Assembly (NCBI RefSeq): GCF_023715465.1
Contig: NZ_JAMBOE010000005.1
Span: 372,001 to 436,000 of the forward strand
Direction: 5' to 3'
DNA length: 64,000 bases
Origin: Paenibacillus macerans
Lineage (GTDB): Bacteria; Bacillota; Bacilli; Paenibacillales; Paenibacillaceae
Below are positions 49,890 through 58,264 of this stretch, piece after piece. The notes below the pieces were generated by a model. It worked only from the letters and a program-made list of their open reading frames with translations, was not told the origin of the DNA and searched no databases. Each line of letters starts with the position of its first letter. The first letter of the stretch is position 1. The translations under genes and the position numbers were made by a program.

Positions 49890-51161
49890 TTAAGCAATCG
49901 TCCGTTCCGTGGCAAGCTTCACTTTTTTATCCTTAATGGGCTTAACGAAGAAAGCGACACACAACGCCCCGATCACCGCCAGTCCGCCTGCCAGAATGAA
50001 AGCGCTTGTAAAATGACCTGTCGTTTGCACGAGCATTCCCGTAGCCGTCGGGCCGATGATGCCGGATGTATTCGCAAGAAAATGCATGAAGCCGCCGACG
50101 CTGCCCACCCGCTCTTTTTCAACCGTATCTTGAATAATCGCCCAGTACGTAATCGCCGTAAGATACAGGAAGAATACCGCCGCTGCCATCAATGAAACCG
50201 CGGCAGCCGTTGTGTTAACCAGACCGGCAAAGCCGATACTAACTGCAGCGCCAAGCAAACATGTGACCAATACGACTTTGCGGGAGAACATGGCATTTCG
50301 CGTTTTTTTGTAAAGAAAATCGATAATAAAGCCGCCCAAGGCAAAACCAAGAAATCCAACCGTCCACGGAATCATCGTGGCAAAGCTCATCTCCTTGATG
50401 TCAAGGCCTCTGGCCTGAATTAAATAACTCGGGAACCAGGTCAGGAAGAAGAACAAGATATAGTTGTAGGCAAAAAACGCTACTGACGTAAACAAAACCG
50501 TCGGATGCTTCAAATAATAAGAGAGCGGGGTTTTGGTTTTGCCGGCCGGAGCATGCTGTACCTCTTTTTCATCATCAACCTCATCGTCTTCAACATCCTT
50601 CGGAGCATCCTTCACGCATTTGAGCCAGAACGCGGTCCAAATCAGGCCTATAATCGTAATTAGGACAAAGGATACTTTCCAGTTCCAAGTCAAAGCAATG
50701 ATCCCGACGATAGGACCCGAAATGGCTCCGCCAAGCGAGGTTCCGGCCATGGAGATCGATAAAGCTCTGGCCCGGTATTTCTTCGGAAACCAGTTATTGA
50801 CCATTTTGCTTTGCGATGAAGAGAGCGGACCTTCCCCCATCCCAAACAATACGCGCGCAATAAACAAGGAGACAAAGTTGAAGGTAGCGGCGGTTAAACC
50901 GGCAAAAAGCGACCAGAATGTCATGGAATAACCAAGCACCTTTTTCGGGCCGAACTTGTCGGACAAGAAACCGCCTATAAAGTTAAAGAGAGCGTATCCA
51001 ATAAAGAAGCTGCTAAATAATAGGCCCATTTGAGCCGCATTGAGCTGAAAATTTTTCTGAATAAATGGAGCTGCAACGGAGAAAGCCGAGCGATCCAAGT
51101 AATTAATAACTCCCGCCAGAAACAGCAAAACCAGAACGATGCCACGCCCTTTAGATAACAT
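49890..51161 (-). CDS. MFS transporter, ACS family (hexonate/hexuronate type)
   Basis: 423 residues from ATG 51161 (AAAGGAG 10 nt upstream); about 12 membrane segments. GVINYLDRSAFSVAAPFI, GGFLSDKFGPKKVLGYSM and GEGPLSSSQSKMVNNWFPKKYRARA are anion:cation symporter (ACS) signatures shared by glucarate, hexuronate and galactonate transporters such as LgoT. Translation starts 100+ bp after a promoter overlapped by a perfect palindrome, the likely GntR operator. Confidence 0.9.
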   Translation of the reverse strand: MLSKGRGIVLVLLFLAGVINYLDRSAFSVAAPFIQKNFQLNAAQMGLLFSSFFIGYALFNFIGGFLSDKFGPKKVLGYSMTFWSLFAGLTAATFNFVSLFIARVLFGMGEGPLSSSQSKMVNNWFPKKYRARALSISMAGTSLGGAISGPIVGIIALTWNWKVSFVLITIIGLIWTAFWLKCVKDAPKDVEDDEVDDEKEVQHAPAGKTKTPLSYYLKHPTVLFTSVAFFAYNYILFFFLTWFPSYLIQARGLDIKEMSFATMIPWTVGFLGFALGGFIIDFLYKKTRNAMFSRKVVLVTCLLGAAVSIGFAGLVNTTAAAVSLMAAAVFFLYLTAITYWAIIQDTVEKERVGSVGGFMHFLANTSGIIGPTATGMLVQTTGHFTSAFILAGGLAVIGALCVAFFVKPIKDKKVKLATERTIA

Positions 51162-51336
51162 GCGCTGTTGACTCCTTTCAATTATGGAATTTTGTCGCCA
51201 CTCGCTTATTAAACGCCCGAGCAAACCATAAATCCGCCGTCAATATGTACGGCCCTACTGCTCTCTCCAATTAGCATAAAGCGCTTTCTTACAACGGTTT
51301 CATCTGTACAGACATCTTTGGCCGGCCTTATGTGAA

Positions 51337-51365
51337 ATACTAGCATACATTATGCTAGTATACAA
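51337..51365 (-). promoter_or_regulatory. Promoter with overlapping GntR palindrome
   Basis: On the minus strand TTGTAT, 17-bp spacer, TAGTAT. Within the same bases the palindrome TACTAGCATA-CAT-TATGCTAGTA (51338-51360) is perfect. The half-sites match the ATACTAGTAT palindrome at the GntR gene promoter (56301-56310). Confidence 0.8.
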
Positions 51366-51522
51366 GTTGAAGTTTGTGAGCATTTTGTTTCCACCCGAAA
51401 ATAGTTCTTTGCCCCCCATGTTCCTATTTTCTTCTAAAATTTAACTGTTAGTGGAATTGTTGAAACGCTATAATGCTAATGATCATTTGCATGGATTTGG
51501 AGAAAAAAAGGAGAGAAAAAAA

Positions 51523-52212
51523 ATGTTGAAAAAATGGCCATTATTCTTGATGATTGGTATTCTCATGGTGGTATCTGCGGGCTGGAATAGCGGAGTATCT
51601 TATGCGGCTTCAGCATACACTTGGGATAAGTATATGGGCACGGAGGTCAGGACCTATCGATTGGCCGCGTTACCTGGAAGAGCAGGATCTATGGATCAGG
51701 AAAAATTTTTTGACGCAATCAGCGAAACCCCCAATGTATACGGAGGGTTCACCGGCTATAGAACAGGGAAAACAACTGGAGTTGCAACCATGAGTGTAAC
51801 GGATGGGGTTTATAAATATACGGTTGTTGATTTTATTCGCGATGTGGAGCCTGAAATTGTAGAATACGTAAATCCAAGAGGCGGGATCCCCCACCGCTGG
51901 AACGGAACCGATGATATTCGCATTTTTATGAGAGGATCGGAAGCGGCTGCTTTGGCAGAGTTGTTTTATGAGGGGACACCAAGTGAAGGACGATATCAGT
52001 TTAATGCTGACGATGTTTACCTGGTTACGTTCTGGTCCAGTACAGTAAGACCGATCAGTGGAATGTCCGCTGAAGCGTTAATCGAAGAAGGAGAACCTGC
52101 GTTTATAAATCGAGAGCTTGTAGGTCAAGTAACAAGCGAAGATTCTGCGGCTTATCCGCAAGATGGAATTTCAAACGGCTATTATTATGTTTTTAAAGGG
52201 TTCTCAGAATAA
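51523..52212 (+). CDS. Exported protein of unknown function
   Basis: 229 residues from ATG 51523 (AAAAGGAGAG upstream). Signal peptide (MLKKWPLFLMIGILMVVSAG ... SYAAS) with an AXA-type cleavage site. The mature part is beta-rich and acidic (YKYTVVDFIRDVEPEIVEYV, DDVYLVTFWSSTVRP); no lipobox, no cell-wall anchor. No family recognised. Next to an S-layer-homology protein gene but with its own terminator. Confidence 0.75.
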   Translation: MLKKWPLFLMIGILMVVSAGWNSGVSYAASAYTWDKYMGTEVRTYRLAALPGRAGSMDQEKFFDAISETPNVYGGFTGYRTGKTTGVATMSVTDGVYKYTVVDFIRDVEPEIVEYVNPRGGIPHRWNGTDDIRIFMRGSEAAALAELFYEGTPSEGRYQFNADDVYLVTFWSSTVRPISGMSAEALIEEGEPAFINRELVGQVTSEDSAAYPQDGISNGYYYVFKGFSE

Positions 52213-52556
52213 AGAATAACAGAGCCAAACAAGATAACATTTTGTATTCTCCATACCGAATGGGGACACATGATGTTATCTTTTTTATTCTAAACACTCA
52301 ATTACCAATGAAAACCATTGTTAAGTGATAGGGAATTATGGCTTTAAAAGGTATGTTTCGAGAACCATTTTTTTTGCTGATTTTATTCATTCCCAGGGAG
52401 ATTATTCCGATAATTCAAGTATATACAGTTTGGTGTTTAATGTAATGGAAATGAAAACCCGTTTGAAAAAAGAGGTCTATTTTCAAGATTAATATGGAGG
52501 TGCAGGCGTAAGTGACCTTGTGCTATCTCGCAAAGGAGGTTCGATGATCTGAAATA
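52213..52556. other. Intergenic stretch with stacked ribosome-binding sites
   Basis: Contains the terminator of the preceding gene, then AT-rich sequence and two SD-like sites (GGAGGTG near 52496 and AAAGGAGG at 52532). The second is followed at 5-nt spacing by a two-codon ORF (ATG ATC TGA) and then the S-layer protein start. Promoter boxes were not defined. Confidence 0.4.
52231..52287 (+). terminator. Terminator of the exported-protein gene
   Basis: Stem AAGATAACAT / ATGTTATCTT with an inner CTCCAT / ATGGGG stem and a TTTTTT tail. Confidence 0.8.
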
Positions 52557-55478
52557 ATGAAGTGTGAAAAAAAGTTAAAACGAATTAGGCGTTACATGGC
52601 TGGTTTACTGGCTGTTTGGTTGTTCTGCATACATAGTGTTCCCGTTTTTGCGGACAGAACCTTTAACGATATTGAACATTCCTATGCGGCTGATGCGATT
52701 GAGGCCATGGCTGCTCAAGGTTATGTTACCGGTTATAAGGATGGGAGCTTTCGGCCTTTGCAATTTATCTCGCGGCAGGAATGGGCAAGCATTTTCGCTA
52801 AAACCTTAAAGCCAACAGCAAATAACAAAGGCCTACCTTCTTTTCGCGATGTGTCACCATGGGCTCTCCCCTATGTACAGGTCTTGCAGGAAGAGAACAT
52901 TACTGAAGGAATTGGCGGCCAATTATTCGGTGCCAAGCACAATCTGACTCGCCAGGATATGGCCGTTTGGTACGCCAGGTATTTCGGTGTTTCTGAAAAT
53001 ACCCCGTCCTCCGGTATATCCAGCTTTGTGGATCGGTCCGATATATCGGACTATGCACAAACAAGCGTGTGGCTGATGGAGCAATTAGAGCTGATTGAAG
53101 GGGATACGAACCATTATTTTCATCCCAAACAATTCGTGAAACGGCAGGATGCTACGCTGGTTGCTTATCGGGTATGGCTTGGCGGCGACGAGCTGAGAGA
53201 ACGCGCCAAGCGTTTGCTGGATTCATCAGGAAATGAAGCTGCAGCGGCGAATCCGCCGGCCAGCCTACCGGAACCGAATAAGGTAGCGGTCGATCTGGCG
53301 CCGGAAATTAGCGGCCAACGTGCGAATCCGCAAATCGCGGAGCCTGGAAGCCATAGTCCTAGACCTGACCCACCAGCAGGTCCGGTAACACCAACAGAGC
53401 CAGTAACGCCAACAGAGCCAAAGCCGCCAGATCGGCCAGTGACACCACCAGGGTCTGATCCCAAGCCGCCAGTAACACCGCCTGTGACACCACCAATAAC
53501 TCCGTCAGACCCCCCGGTGCTTCCACCGGATGATTCTGTGGATTTTGTAGCGGATGAGGTCGCCATCAAGGCGCCGGAGCTGGTAAATCAACCGGAAACG
53601 TATCCTTTGTATCAGCTGTCCTTTCAGCTCTACGATAAAGGGCGGCCGGTAAGCATTCCCGCGGCCAGCGTCACAAGTGTTACTTATACATTTAGTGATG
53701 AATTAGGCGTTTTTGATGCACAAGGGAAAATCGCACATGCCGAAAAGATTCCGGCGGCTGATAACTTCATTCCTGTAGGGATAAAAGTCACCATTGCCAA
53801 GCCCTATCAGGTACTTACAGCACAGACCAAGCTGATCGTAAAAGGGATCACTCCTCCAGTAGAGGACCCGAATGTAATCAGGTCCGTATACTTGGCCACG
53901 TATACCATTCCACAGTCCATTACTCTAGACCCTGCAGCCTGGAGTATGCCCTATGTATTTCAAAATGCAAAGGGAGAGGTAATACCACAAGGTTTGTTAC
54001 CGTCAGACTTGAAGCTTCGGATCGAGGATTCCAGGGGAATATTTGACGAGGATGGACACATCGCCAACCTGCATCTGATTCCTGCAGTGGACTCTGTCAT
54101 TCCCTTCAAAATCGAGGTTGAATCGCCATCCCAGGGAATTCACTTCATATCCGATGCCGAATTAACGGTAGCACCCGGAGAACGCAAAAAGCAATATTTT
54201 GCTGTCTCGATCATGCTGCAGGGACAAGATGCGGGCAGTACGACCACGGTAGAGCAAATCGAGCAGGCTCGTCAATTGCTGATGGACCGCTTTGGCCCTA
54301 ACCTAAAAGTAACCTGGGCCATGGAAAATAGATTTGTTTTCGTAGAAACGAATCGCCCGCAGCTTAAAAAGGTGTTGGAATACGTCGATCAGTATGGGGA
54401 TGAAGTCGGAATTTTGGACGGGTATCCGAATAACCTGTATGAGCTCCCTTTTTGGGAATTGCGGATGAATGAGTGGTTGTATATGTATCGTTATAATGCA
54501 CTCAATGAGCTGCACCAATCCGGTACGTTGGGATCTCCTTCGGTGTTTGAAAGCATGGATACGGACCAATATCGGAAGTATCTGCCTAAATCATTGACCA
54601 GCTTTACGGTAAATCCAGAGCAAACCCAATGGCTCAAAGATCACTTTAAGATCTCTTCCGCGATGGGGTGGTCGGCTACACAATATAATGTGAACGGCAT
54701 GTATGGTGAGGGTTCACCTTTGATGCCATACTGGTCCAATAAGGACAATCCGATGGTCCCTGCGCAAGGATTTACTGATCATAGCGGTACCGTATTCATG
54801 AACTCGATTACGATTGATCCGATTGGATCACGCTATACCAAAGATTCCTCACGCTGGACTCTCCATCCGGGTGACCCGTATGTAAATGAAACGGATGCGG
54901 CACCACAACTGTATATAGCACAACAATATTTAGATAATCCGTTTCAACGTATAAATACGGTAAACTACATGTCCATTATTTTGGACATTAACTGGCTTGC
55001 CAGCAACCATAACATGTCGCAAATCTGGGAGAACTTTGTGAATCACTTCCCTGCCGACCGCGAGGTTGAGATTGTAGGCGTGGACGGACTGAAACAGATT
55101 TATGAATCATCAGCCGGATTGAATAATGATCATGCGGAATTTACGCTCATGTTTAGAGGCTCCGGCATTAAGACGGCTATGGACTCTAATAATTCGCCGG
55201 CCAATCTGCGTTATTTGTGGACGGAAAACGCCTCACAGCGGATTATTTTATCCAAGGAAGATGGAGACGAAGCATGGTCTATTATTGATTTTACCGACTA
55301 TACCCGCATTCCGGTTCCAAAGACACCCTACAACTTGAATAAGGACACGGATGTAAGCTATGTCACCGGAAGAAACTTCAAGCTAAATCCTACGGCTCCA
55401 TTAACAGCAGCGGAAATTCAGCGCATAAAGGATCGTTTGAAGGAGATTTACTTCGCGGAAGAAGTAAATTATCAGTAA
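52557..55478 (+). CDS. S-layer-homology protein with uncharacterised catalytic-type C-terminus
   Basis: 973 residues. Signal peptide (VPVFA cleavage), three SLH domains (about 35-205: FNDIEHSYAADAIEAMAAQGYVTGYKDGSFRP, FRDVSPWALPYVQ..., LMEQLELIEGD...) that bind cell-wall polymer, then a Pro/Thr linker (~265-330, repeats of VTPTEP and PPVTPP). Two beta-sandwich-like segments follow (~340-540), and a large C-terminal domain (~545-970) with QYFAVSIMLQGQDAG, FGPNLKVTWAMENRF and MNSITIDPIGSRYTKDSS. That end resembles the DUF3863/polysaccharide-deacetylase-like group (tentative). The start codon is 17 nt from AAAGGAGG, with a two-codon ORF between. Confidence 0.8.
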   Translation: MKCEKKLKRIRRYMAGLLAVWLFCIHSVPVFADRTFNDIEHSYAADAIEAMAAQGYVTGYKDGSFRPLQFISRQEWASIFAKTLKPTANNKGLPSFRDVSPWALPYVQVLQEENITEGIGGQLFGAKHNLTRQDMAVWYARYFGVSENTPSSGISSFVDRSDISDYAQTSVWLMEQLELIEGDTNHYFHPKQFVKRQDATLVAYRVWLGGDELRERAKRLLDSSGNEAAAANPPASLPEPNKVAVDLAPEISGQRANPQIAEPGSHSPRPDPPAGPVTPTEPVTPTEPKPPDRPVTPPGSDPKPPVTPPVTPPITPSDPPVLPPDDSVDFVADEVAIKAPELVNQPETYPLYQLSFQLYDKGRPVSIPAASVTSVTYTFSDELGVFDAQGKIAHAEKIPAADNFIPVGIKVTIAKPYQVLTAQTKLIVKGITPPVEDPNVIRSVYLATYTIPQSITLDPAAWSMPYVFQNAKGEVIPQGLLPSDLKLRIEDSRGIFDEDGHIANLHLIPAVDSVIPFKIEVESPSQGIHFISDAELTVAPGERKKQYFAVSIMLQGQDAGSTTTVEQIEQARQLLMDRFGPNLKVTWAMENRFVFVETNRPQLKKVLEYVDQYGDEVGILDGYPNNLYELPFWELRMNEWLYMYRYNALNELHQSGTLGSPSVFESMDTDQYRKYLPKSLTSFTVNPEQTQWLKDHFKISSAMGWSATQYNVNGMYGEGSPLMPYWSNKDNPMVPAQGFTDHSGTVFMNSITIDPIGSRYTKDSSRWTLHPGDPYVNETDAAPQLYIAQQYLDNPFQRINTVNYMSIILDINWLASNHNMSQIWENFVNHFPADREVEIVGVDGLKQIYESSAGLNNDHAEFTLMFRGSGIKTAMDSNNSPANLRYLWTENASQRIILSKEDGDEAWSIIDFTDYTRIPVPKTPYNLNKDTDVSYVTGRNFKLNPTAPLTAAEIQRIKDRLKEIYFAEEVNYQ

Positions 55479-55521
55479 GAGTCTGAAGCGGAAGATGCTT
55501 TGGAACCTGAGGTTAAAGAAC

Positions 55522-55556
55522 AAGAACCGGGAGCATATCGCTTTCGGTTCTTCTTT
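55522..55556. terminator. Bidirectional terminator
   Basis: Stem AAGAACCG / CGGTTCTT with T or A runs on each side, between the convergent S-layer protein gene and GntR gene. Confidence 0.75.
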
Positions 55557-56263
55557 CATTCTACGCTTTGAAAATAATGCGAATACTTCTTAATTAAATC
55601 CGGCGTGCAATATTCAAGCGACGTAATGTGCTCTCTGAGCAGTCGTTCCGTTTTCTCTTCATCATTAACGGTTATGGCTTCGAATATTGCCTCGTGTTCG
55701 CTTACAAGCTGTTTCATATGCTTCGTTTCCAACAGCTCTAAATACCGCATGCGGTTTAAATGGCCGCGCATTTGATTGATGATCGATATCAACGTGGAAT
55801 TTCCCGTAAGCTCCAACACCGCACTGTGGAAGCTCTCATCAAGCTCAAGGAACCTATCGAAGTTTTGTTCATCAATGATTTTTCGATGCTCTTCCAGAAT
55901 CCCCTTGATCTGCTGATACCCCTTCTCGAAGGCAGCATCGTTTGCATTCCACTTCCTGGCCGCTTCTTTAAAAGCGCTCACCTCAAGACTTACACGTACA
56001 AAGCGAGCCTCCTCGATCTTCTTCTTGGACATATATGCGATTCGGGCGCCGCGCTGCGGCAGGATCTCGATTAACTCCTCTGTCATCAAACGGCGGAAAG
56101 CCTCCCTGATCGGTGTCCGGCTTACCCCCAATGTGCTGCCTAACTCCGATTCAAATACGAGCTGCCCCGGTTCCAACTGCAACGTAACAATGGCCCCCCG
56201 AATAACGTGATAAGCATGATCGGACAGGGTATTCCTATTTTTGGAGATGTTGGGTAAATTCAT
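55556..56263 (-). CDS. GntR-family (FadR/FCD) regulator, probable hexonate-pathway repressor
   Basis: 235 residues. Winged HTH (LSDHAYHVIRGAIVTLQLEPGQ, LGVSRTPIREAFRRLMTEELI) plus an all-helical FCD ligand domain (~90-220: FLELDESFHSAVLELTGN, REHITSLEYC). ATG with AAGGTGAG upstream. An ATACTAG palindrome sits in its own promoter and a matching palindrome overlaps the MFS/dehydrogenase promoter 5 kb away. It is thus the likely regulator of that pair, parallel to LgoR (YjjM) in E. coli. The intervening S-layer-related genes separate it from the operon. Confidence 0.9.
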   Translation of the reverse strand: MNLPNISKNRNTLSDHAYHVIRGAIVTLQLEPGQLVFESELGSTLGVSRTPIREAFRRLMTEELIEILPQRGARIAYMSKKKIEEARFVRVSLEVSAFKEAARKWNANDAAFEKGYQQIKGILEEHRKIIDEQNFDRFLELDESFHSAVLELTGNSTLISIINQMRGHLNRMRYLELLETKHMKQLVSEHEAIFEAITVNDEEKTERLLREHITSLEYCTPDLIKKYSHYFQSVE

Positions 56264-56297
56264 ATTCTCACCTTACCTAATGTACTACGATAAGATT

Positions 56298-56327
56298 ATT
56301 ATACTAGTATGCAAGCCTTGGAATCAA
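56298..56327 (-). promoter_or_regulatory. Promoter and operator of the GntR gene
   Basis: On the minus strand TTGATT, 18-bp spacer, perfect TATAAT. The palindrome ATACTAGTAT (56301-56310) overlaps the -10, so the gene is probably autoregulated. Confidence 0.75.
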
Positions 56328-56402
56328 ACATTTAATATTACGGTAATATTGAATACCTGTACCAACATAAATAGCCTAAACCACTTTTTTTTCCTCATAG
56401 CT

Positions 56403-56444
56403 AAAAAAGCTTGCTCCCACCATAAAAGTAGAAACAAGCTTTTA
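56403..56444 (-). terminator. Terminator of the DUF6809-like gene
   Basis: Stem AAAAGCTTG / CAAGCTTTT with A and T runs, 30 bp after the gene's stop. Confidence 0.7.
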
Positions 56445-56473
56445 GAAGTGCCAAGTGTTACCGCAACTTACCT

Positions 56474-56761
56474 TCAACCATAAATAAGCTCTTCCTTAGC
56501 CGCGTATATCTCCATCATCATTAACGCTCCAAGCTGAAACCCGTTTACGAAAGAAGATGTAGCCTGCATCGACTCGGTCTGTCTGTGCAAATCGAGTAGC
56601 GTTTCAAGCTGTTTGAAATTATCGGCAGACAGTTTCCCTTTCCACATTCCTTTGGCTTCGGATATCTCTCTTCTTATTCTACGGAACTCGGAATCTCTCG
56701 GGACGATCTTCTCTTCCGGGCGAAATTCACCACAATATAATGCTTCCAGCATACTTTTCAT
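56474..56761 (-). CDS. DUF6809-like small protein
   Basis: 95 residues, GGGAGAATG upstream. MKSMLEALYCGEFRPEEKIV, then a helical region (FKQLETLLDLHRQTESM) and FVNGFQLGALMMMEIYAAKE. This is the DUF6809 pattern common in Paenibacillaceae, usually beside XRE regulators. Function unknown. Divergent from the XRE regulator below; the pair shares a large operator. Confidence 0.8.
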   Translation of the reverse strand: MKSMLEALYCGEFRPEEKIVPRDSEFRRIRREISEAKGMWKGKLSADNFKQLETLLDLHRQTESMQATSSFVNGFQLGALMMMEIYAAKEELIYG

Positions 56762-56848
56762 TTTTCATTCTCCCTTTCGTACAGATTTCAATGATCCTTC
56801 GAATTACTCGCAGTTTCTTTTCTAATGCCGTTATTCTTATTTTCGAGT

Positions 56849-56896
56849 GTTACGTTGTAACGTCACACTACTAATTATATGACGTTACAGCGTAAC
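56849..56896. promoter_or_regulatory. Operator region with inverted 17-bp arms
   Basis: Left arm 56849-56865 (GTTACGTTGTAACGTCA) and right arm 56880-56896 (TGACGTTACAGCGTAAC) are inverted repeats separated by 14 bp. Each arm is itself a GTTAC-N3-GTAAC palindrome (one mismatch on the right). Binding of the adjacent XRE regulator here would control both divergent genes. Confidence 0.75.
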
Positions 56897-56959
56897 AGTC
56901 AATGCTTTTTTATTAATCCATGGTATATTGTTCTATATATGACTTGGGGGAAAATTACA

Positions 56960-57163
56960 ATGAAAATCAAAATTAAGTTGCAACAACTATTAGATGAGCG
57001 GAATATTTCTCAGCGTCAGTTTGCAATTATGGTTAATATGCGTCCTGGAACAATAAATGCCCTTTGCAGAGGGACGACGGACAGAATTTATATCAGTACC
57101 CTTGAGCAGATTTGCAAGGCGCTGAATATACACATTCACGAATTAATTGATATGGAAGAGTGA
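56960..57163 (+). CDS. XRE-family HTH regulator, 67 residues
   Basis: ATG 56960 with GGGGG 9 nt upstream. Compact Cro/CI-type HTH domain: LQQLLDERNISQRQFAIMVN, MRPGTINALCRGTTDRIYIS, LEQICKALNIHIHELID. No other domain. Likely a repressor of the divergent DUF6809-like gene and of itself through the GTTAC palindromes. Confidence 0.88.
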   Translation: MKIKIKLQQLLDERNISQRQFAIMVNMRPGTINALCRGTTDRIYISTLEQICKALNIHIHELIDMEE

Positions 57164-57336
57164 CTTTTAGCTCCTGTCTGATTTCTTTTAACATTATCTT
57201 TTTCCAATGAGGGTATATGATATTTTATCTCCTTTATTCCTTTTAGAATTAGAATTTGGCTTTCCATTACCAACTATGTAGTGGATCGGAAATTTCAATT
57301 AGAATCGTTATTGTTTCTGTACAATTTAGACTCTTG

Positions 57337-57389
57337 GATAATAAAAAGAGTCAATCAATGGTATAAACATGATTGACCTTTTTATTATC
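57337..57389. terminator. Long imperfect hairpin, probably a bidirectional terminator
   Basis: Arms GATAATAAAAAG-GTCAATCA and its reverse complement TGATTGAC-CTTTTTATTATC with only two small bulges; loop about 9 nt. Lies between two convergent genes. Confidence 0.6.
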
Positions 57390-57616
57390 TGATTTCGAAA
57401 ACATGTAAATTGGTCGTCACAGAGATTTCTTTACAGCATAATCATCGTTACAATCTCTAGATATGTTGCAGTCAGAATTAAATCCTTTTCGGTCCAGACC
57501 ATCTTTATCCATCCTAGAATATGCGATTTCCTTCCTTAACTTCCCAACTATCTCTATCGGGGCGACTTATTCTACAGTTGCGTAGCATTCTCAAAAACCT
57601 GTGAGAAAACAAAAAA

Positions 57617-57656
57617 ACACTACACCACGGGCGATTCCACTTGTATTGCGGTGTTT
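57617..57656 (-). terminator. Terminator after the immunity gene
   Basis: On the minus strand the stem AACACC / GGTGT encloses a long loop and is followed by TTTTTTTG. About 100 bp after the immunity gene's stop. Confidence 0.45.
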
Positions 57657-57759
57657 ATTAATTGTATTGAACGATGGGTAAACAAAACTTGCTTACAAAC
57701 CCTTATGTCATTTTATCAACAGACAGAATTAATTTAATTACCTTCCATACCCACTGTCT

Positions 57760-58263
57760 TTAAAAATCTTCTTCTTCATACGGATAATTAAGTAGTGCTA
57801 GATTTTCTTTACTCATAAGCCATGTTTGATATTCATCTAAATTACCCTTGATAAATAAAGACCCCTTAATTCTTTTCAGTAATGAATCCGGGGAATCATC
57901 TTCCAAAACCAAATCTTGATCGTTCAATCGCAATAGTTTTCCAATAACCTCCAGTAGTTTTGCCCATCCGATCTCAAACGTACTGGATATAAATTGAATA
58001 CTAATAAGAACATTCGTATTTACACCATATGCTTCGCGGTTCATTTCTCGAAAATATTCAATATAGTCTTCCGCAGCATCTAAATCAATGCTCATTGAAA
58101 AATAGGTGCAACCGACATTTATGCGTTCTGTATAAGAACTAGCCCATACTTCTGCCTCATAATCAATTAATTCTACAAAAAACACTTCGCACAACATATC
58201 GTAGAGCAATTTCCCCAATTCTTCTCTAGGCAAATTAGAACCAATTGATAAACGAAAATCCAT
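57760..58263 (-). CDS. Probable immunity protein of the spike-toxin
   Basis: 167 residues from ATG 58263, with GGAGG 10 nt upstream; GGAGG lies in the last codons of the toxin gene. Acidic, soluble alpha/beta protein (LGKLLYDMLCEVFFVELIDY, YFSMSIDLDAAEDYIEYFRE, FEIGWAKLLEVIGKLLRLND). No known family recognised with confidence; position directly after a C-terminal toxin is the standard place for a cognate immunity gene, in the same operon and 1 bp from the toxin stop. Confidence 0.75.
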   Translation of the reverse strand: MDFRLSIGSNLPREELGKLLYDMLCEVFFVELIDYEAEVWASSYTERINVGCTYFSMSIDLDAAEDYIEYFREMNREAYGVNTNVLISIQFISSTFEIGWAKLLEVIGKLLRLNDQDLVLEDDSPDSLLKRIKGSLFIKGNLDEYQTWLMSKENLALLNYPYEEEDF

Positions 58264-58264
58264 C

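Larger units (their letters stand above)
57164..57759. other. Gene-free stretch between XRE gene and toxin locus
   Basis: Contains a long hairpin and a terminator. On the minus strand a ~45-codon frame around 57415-57560 (EIVGKLRKEIAYSRMDKDGL, then DRKGFNSDCNISRDCNDDY) has coding-like composition but no clear start; possibly a fragment of a former immunity gene. Nothing else seen. Confidence 0.35.

Noticed and set aside
53165..53569. Minus-strand frame rich in Gly, Ser and Thr over the S-layer protein linker
   Set aside because: It is the reverse of the Pro/Thr linker repeats of the plus-strand gene, not a separate gene.
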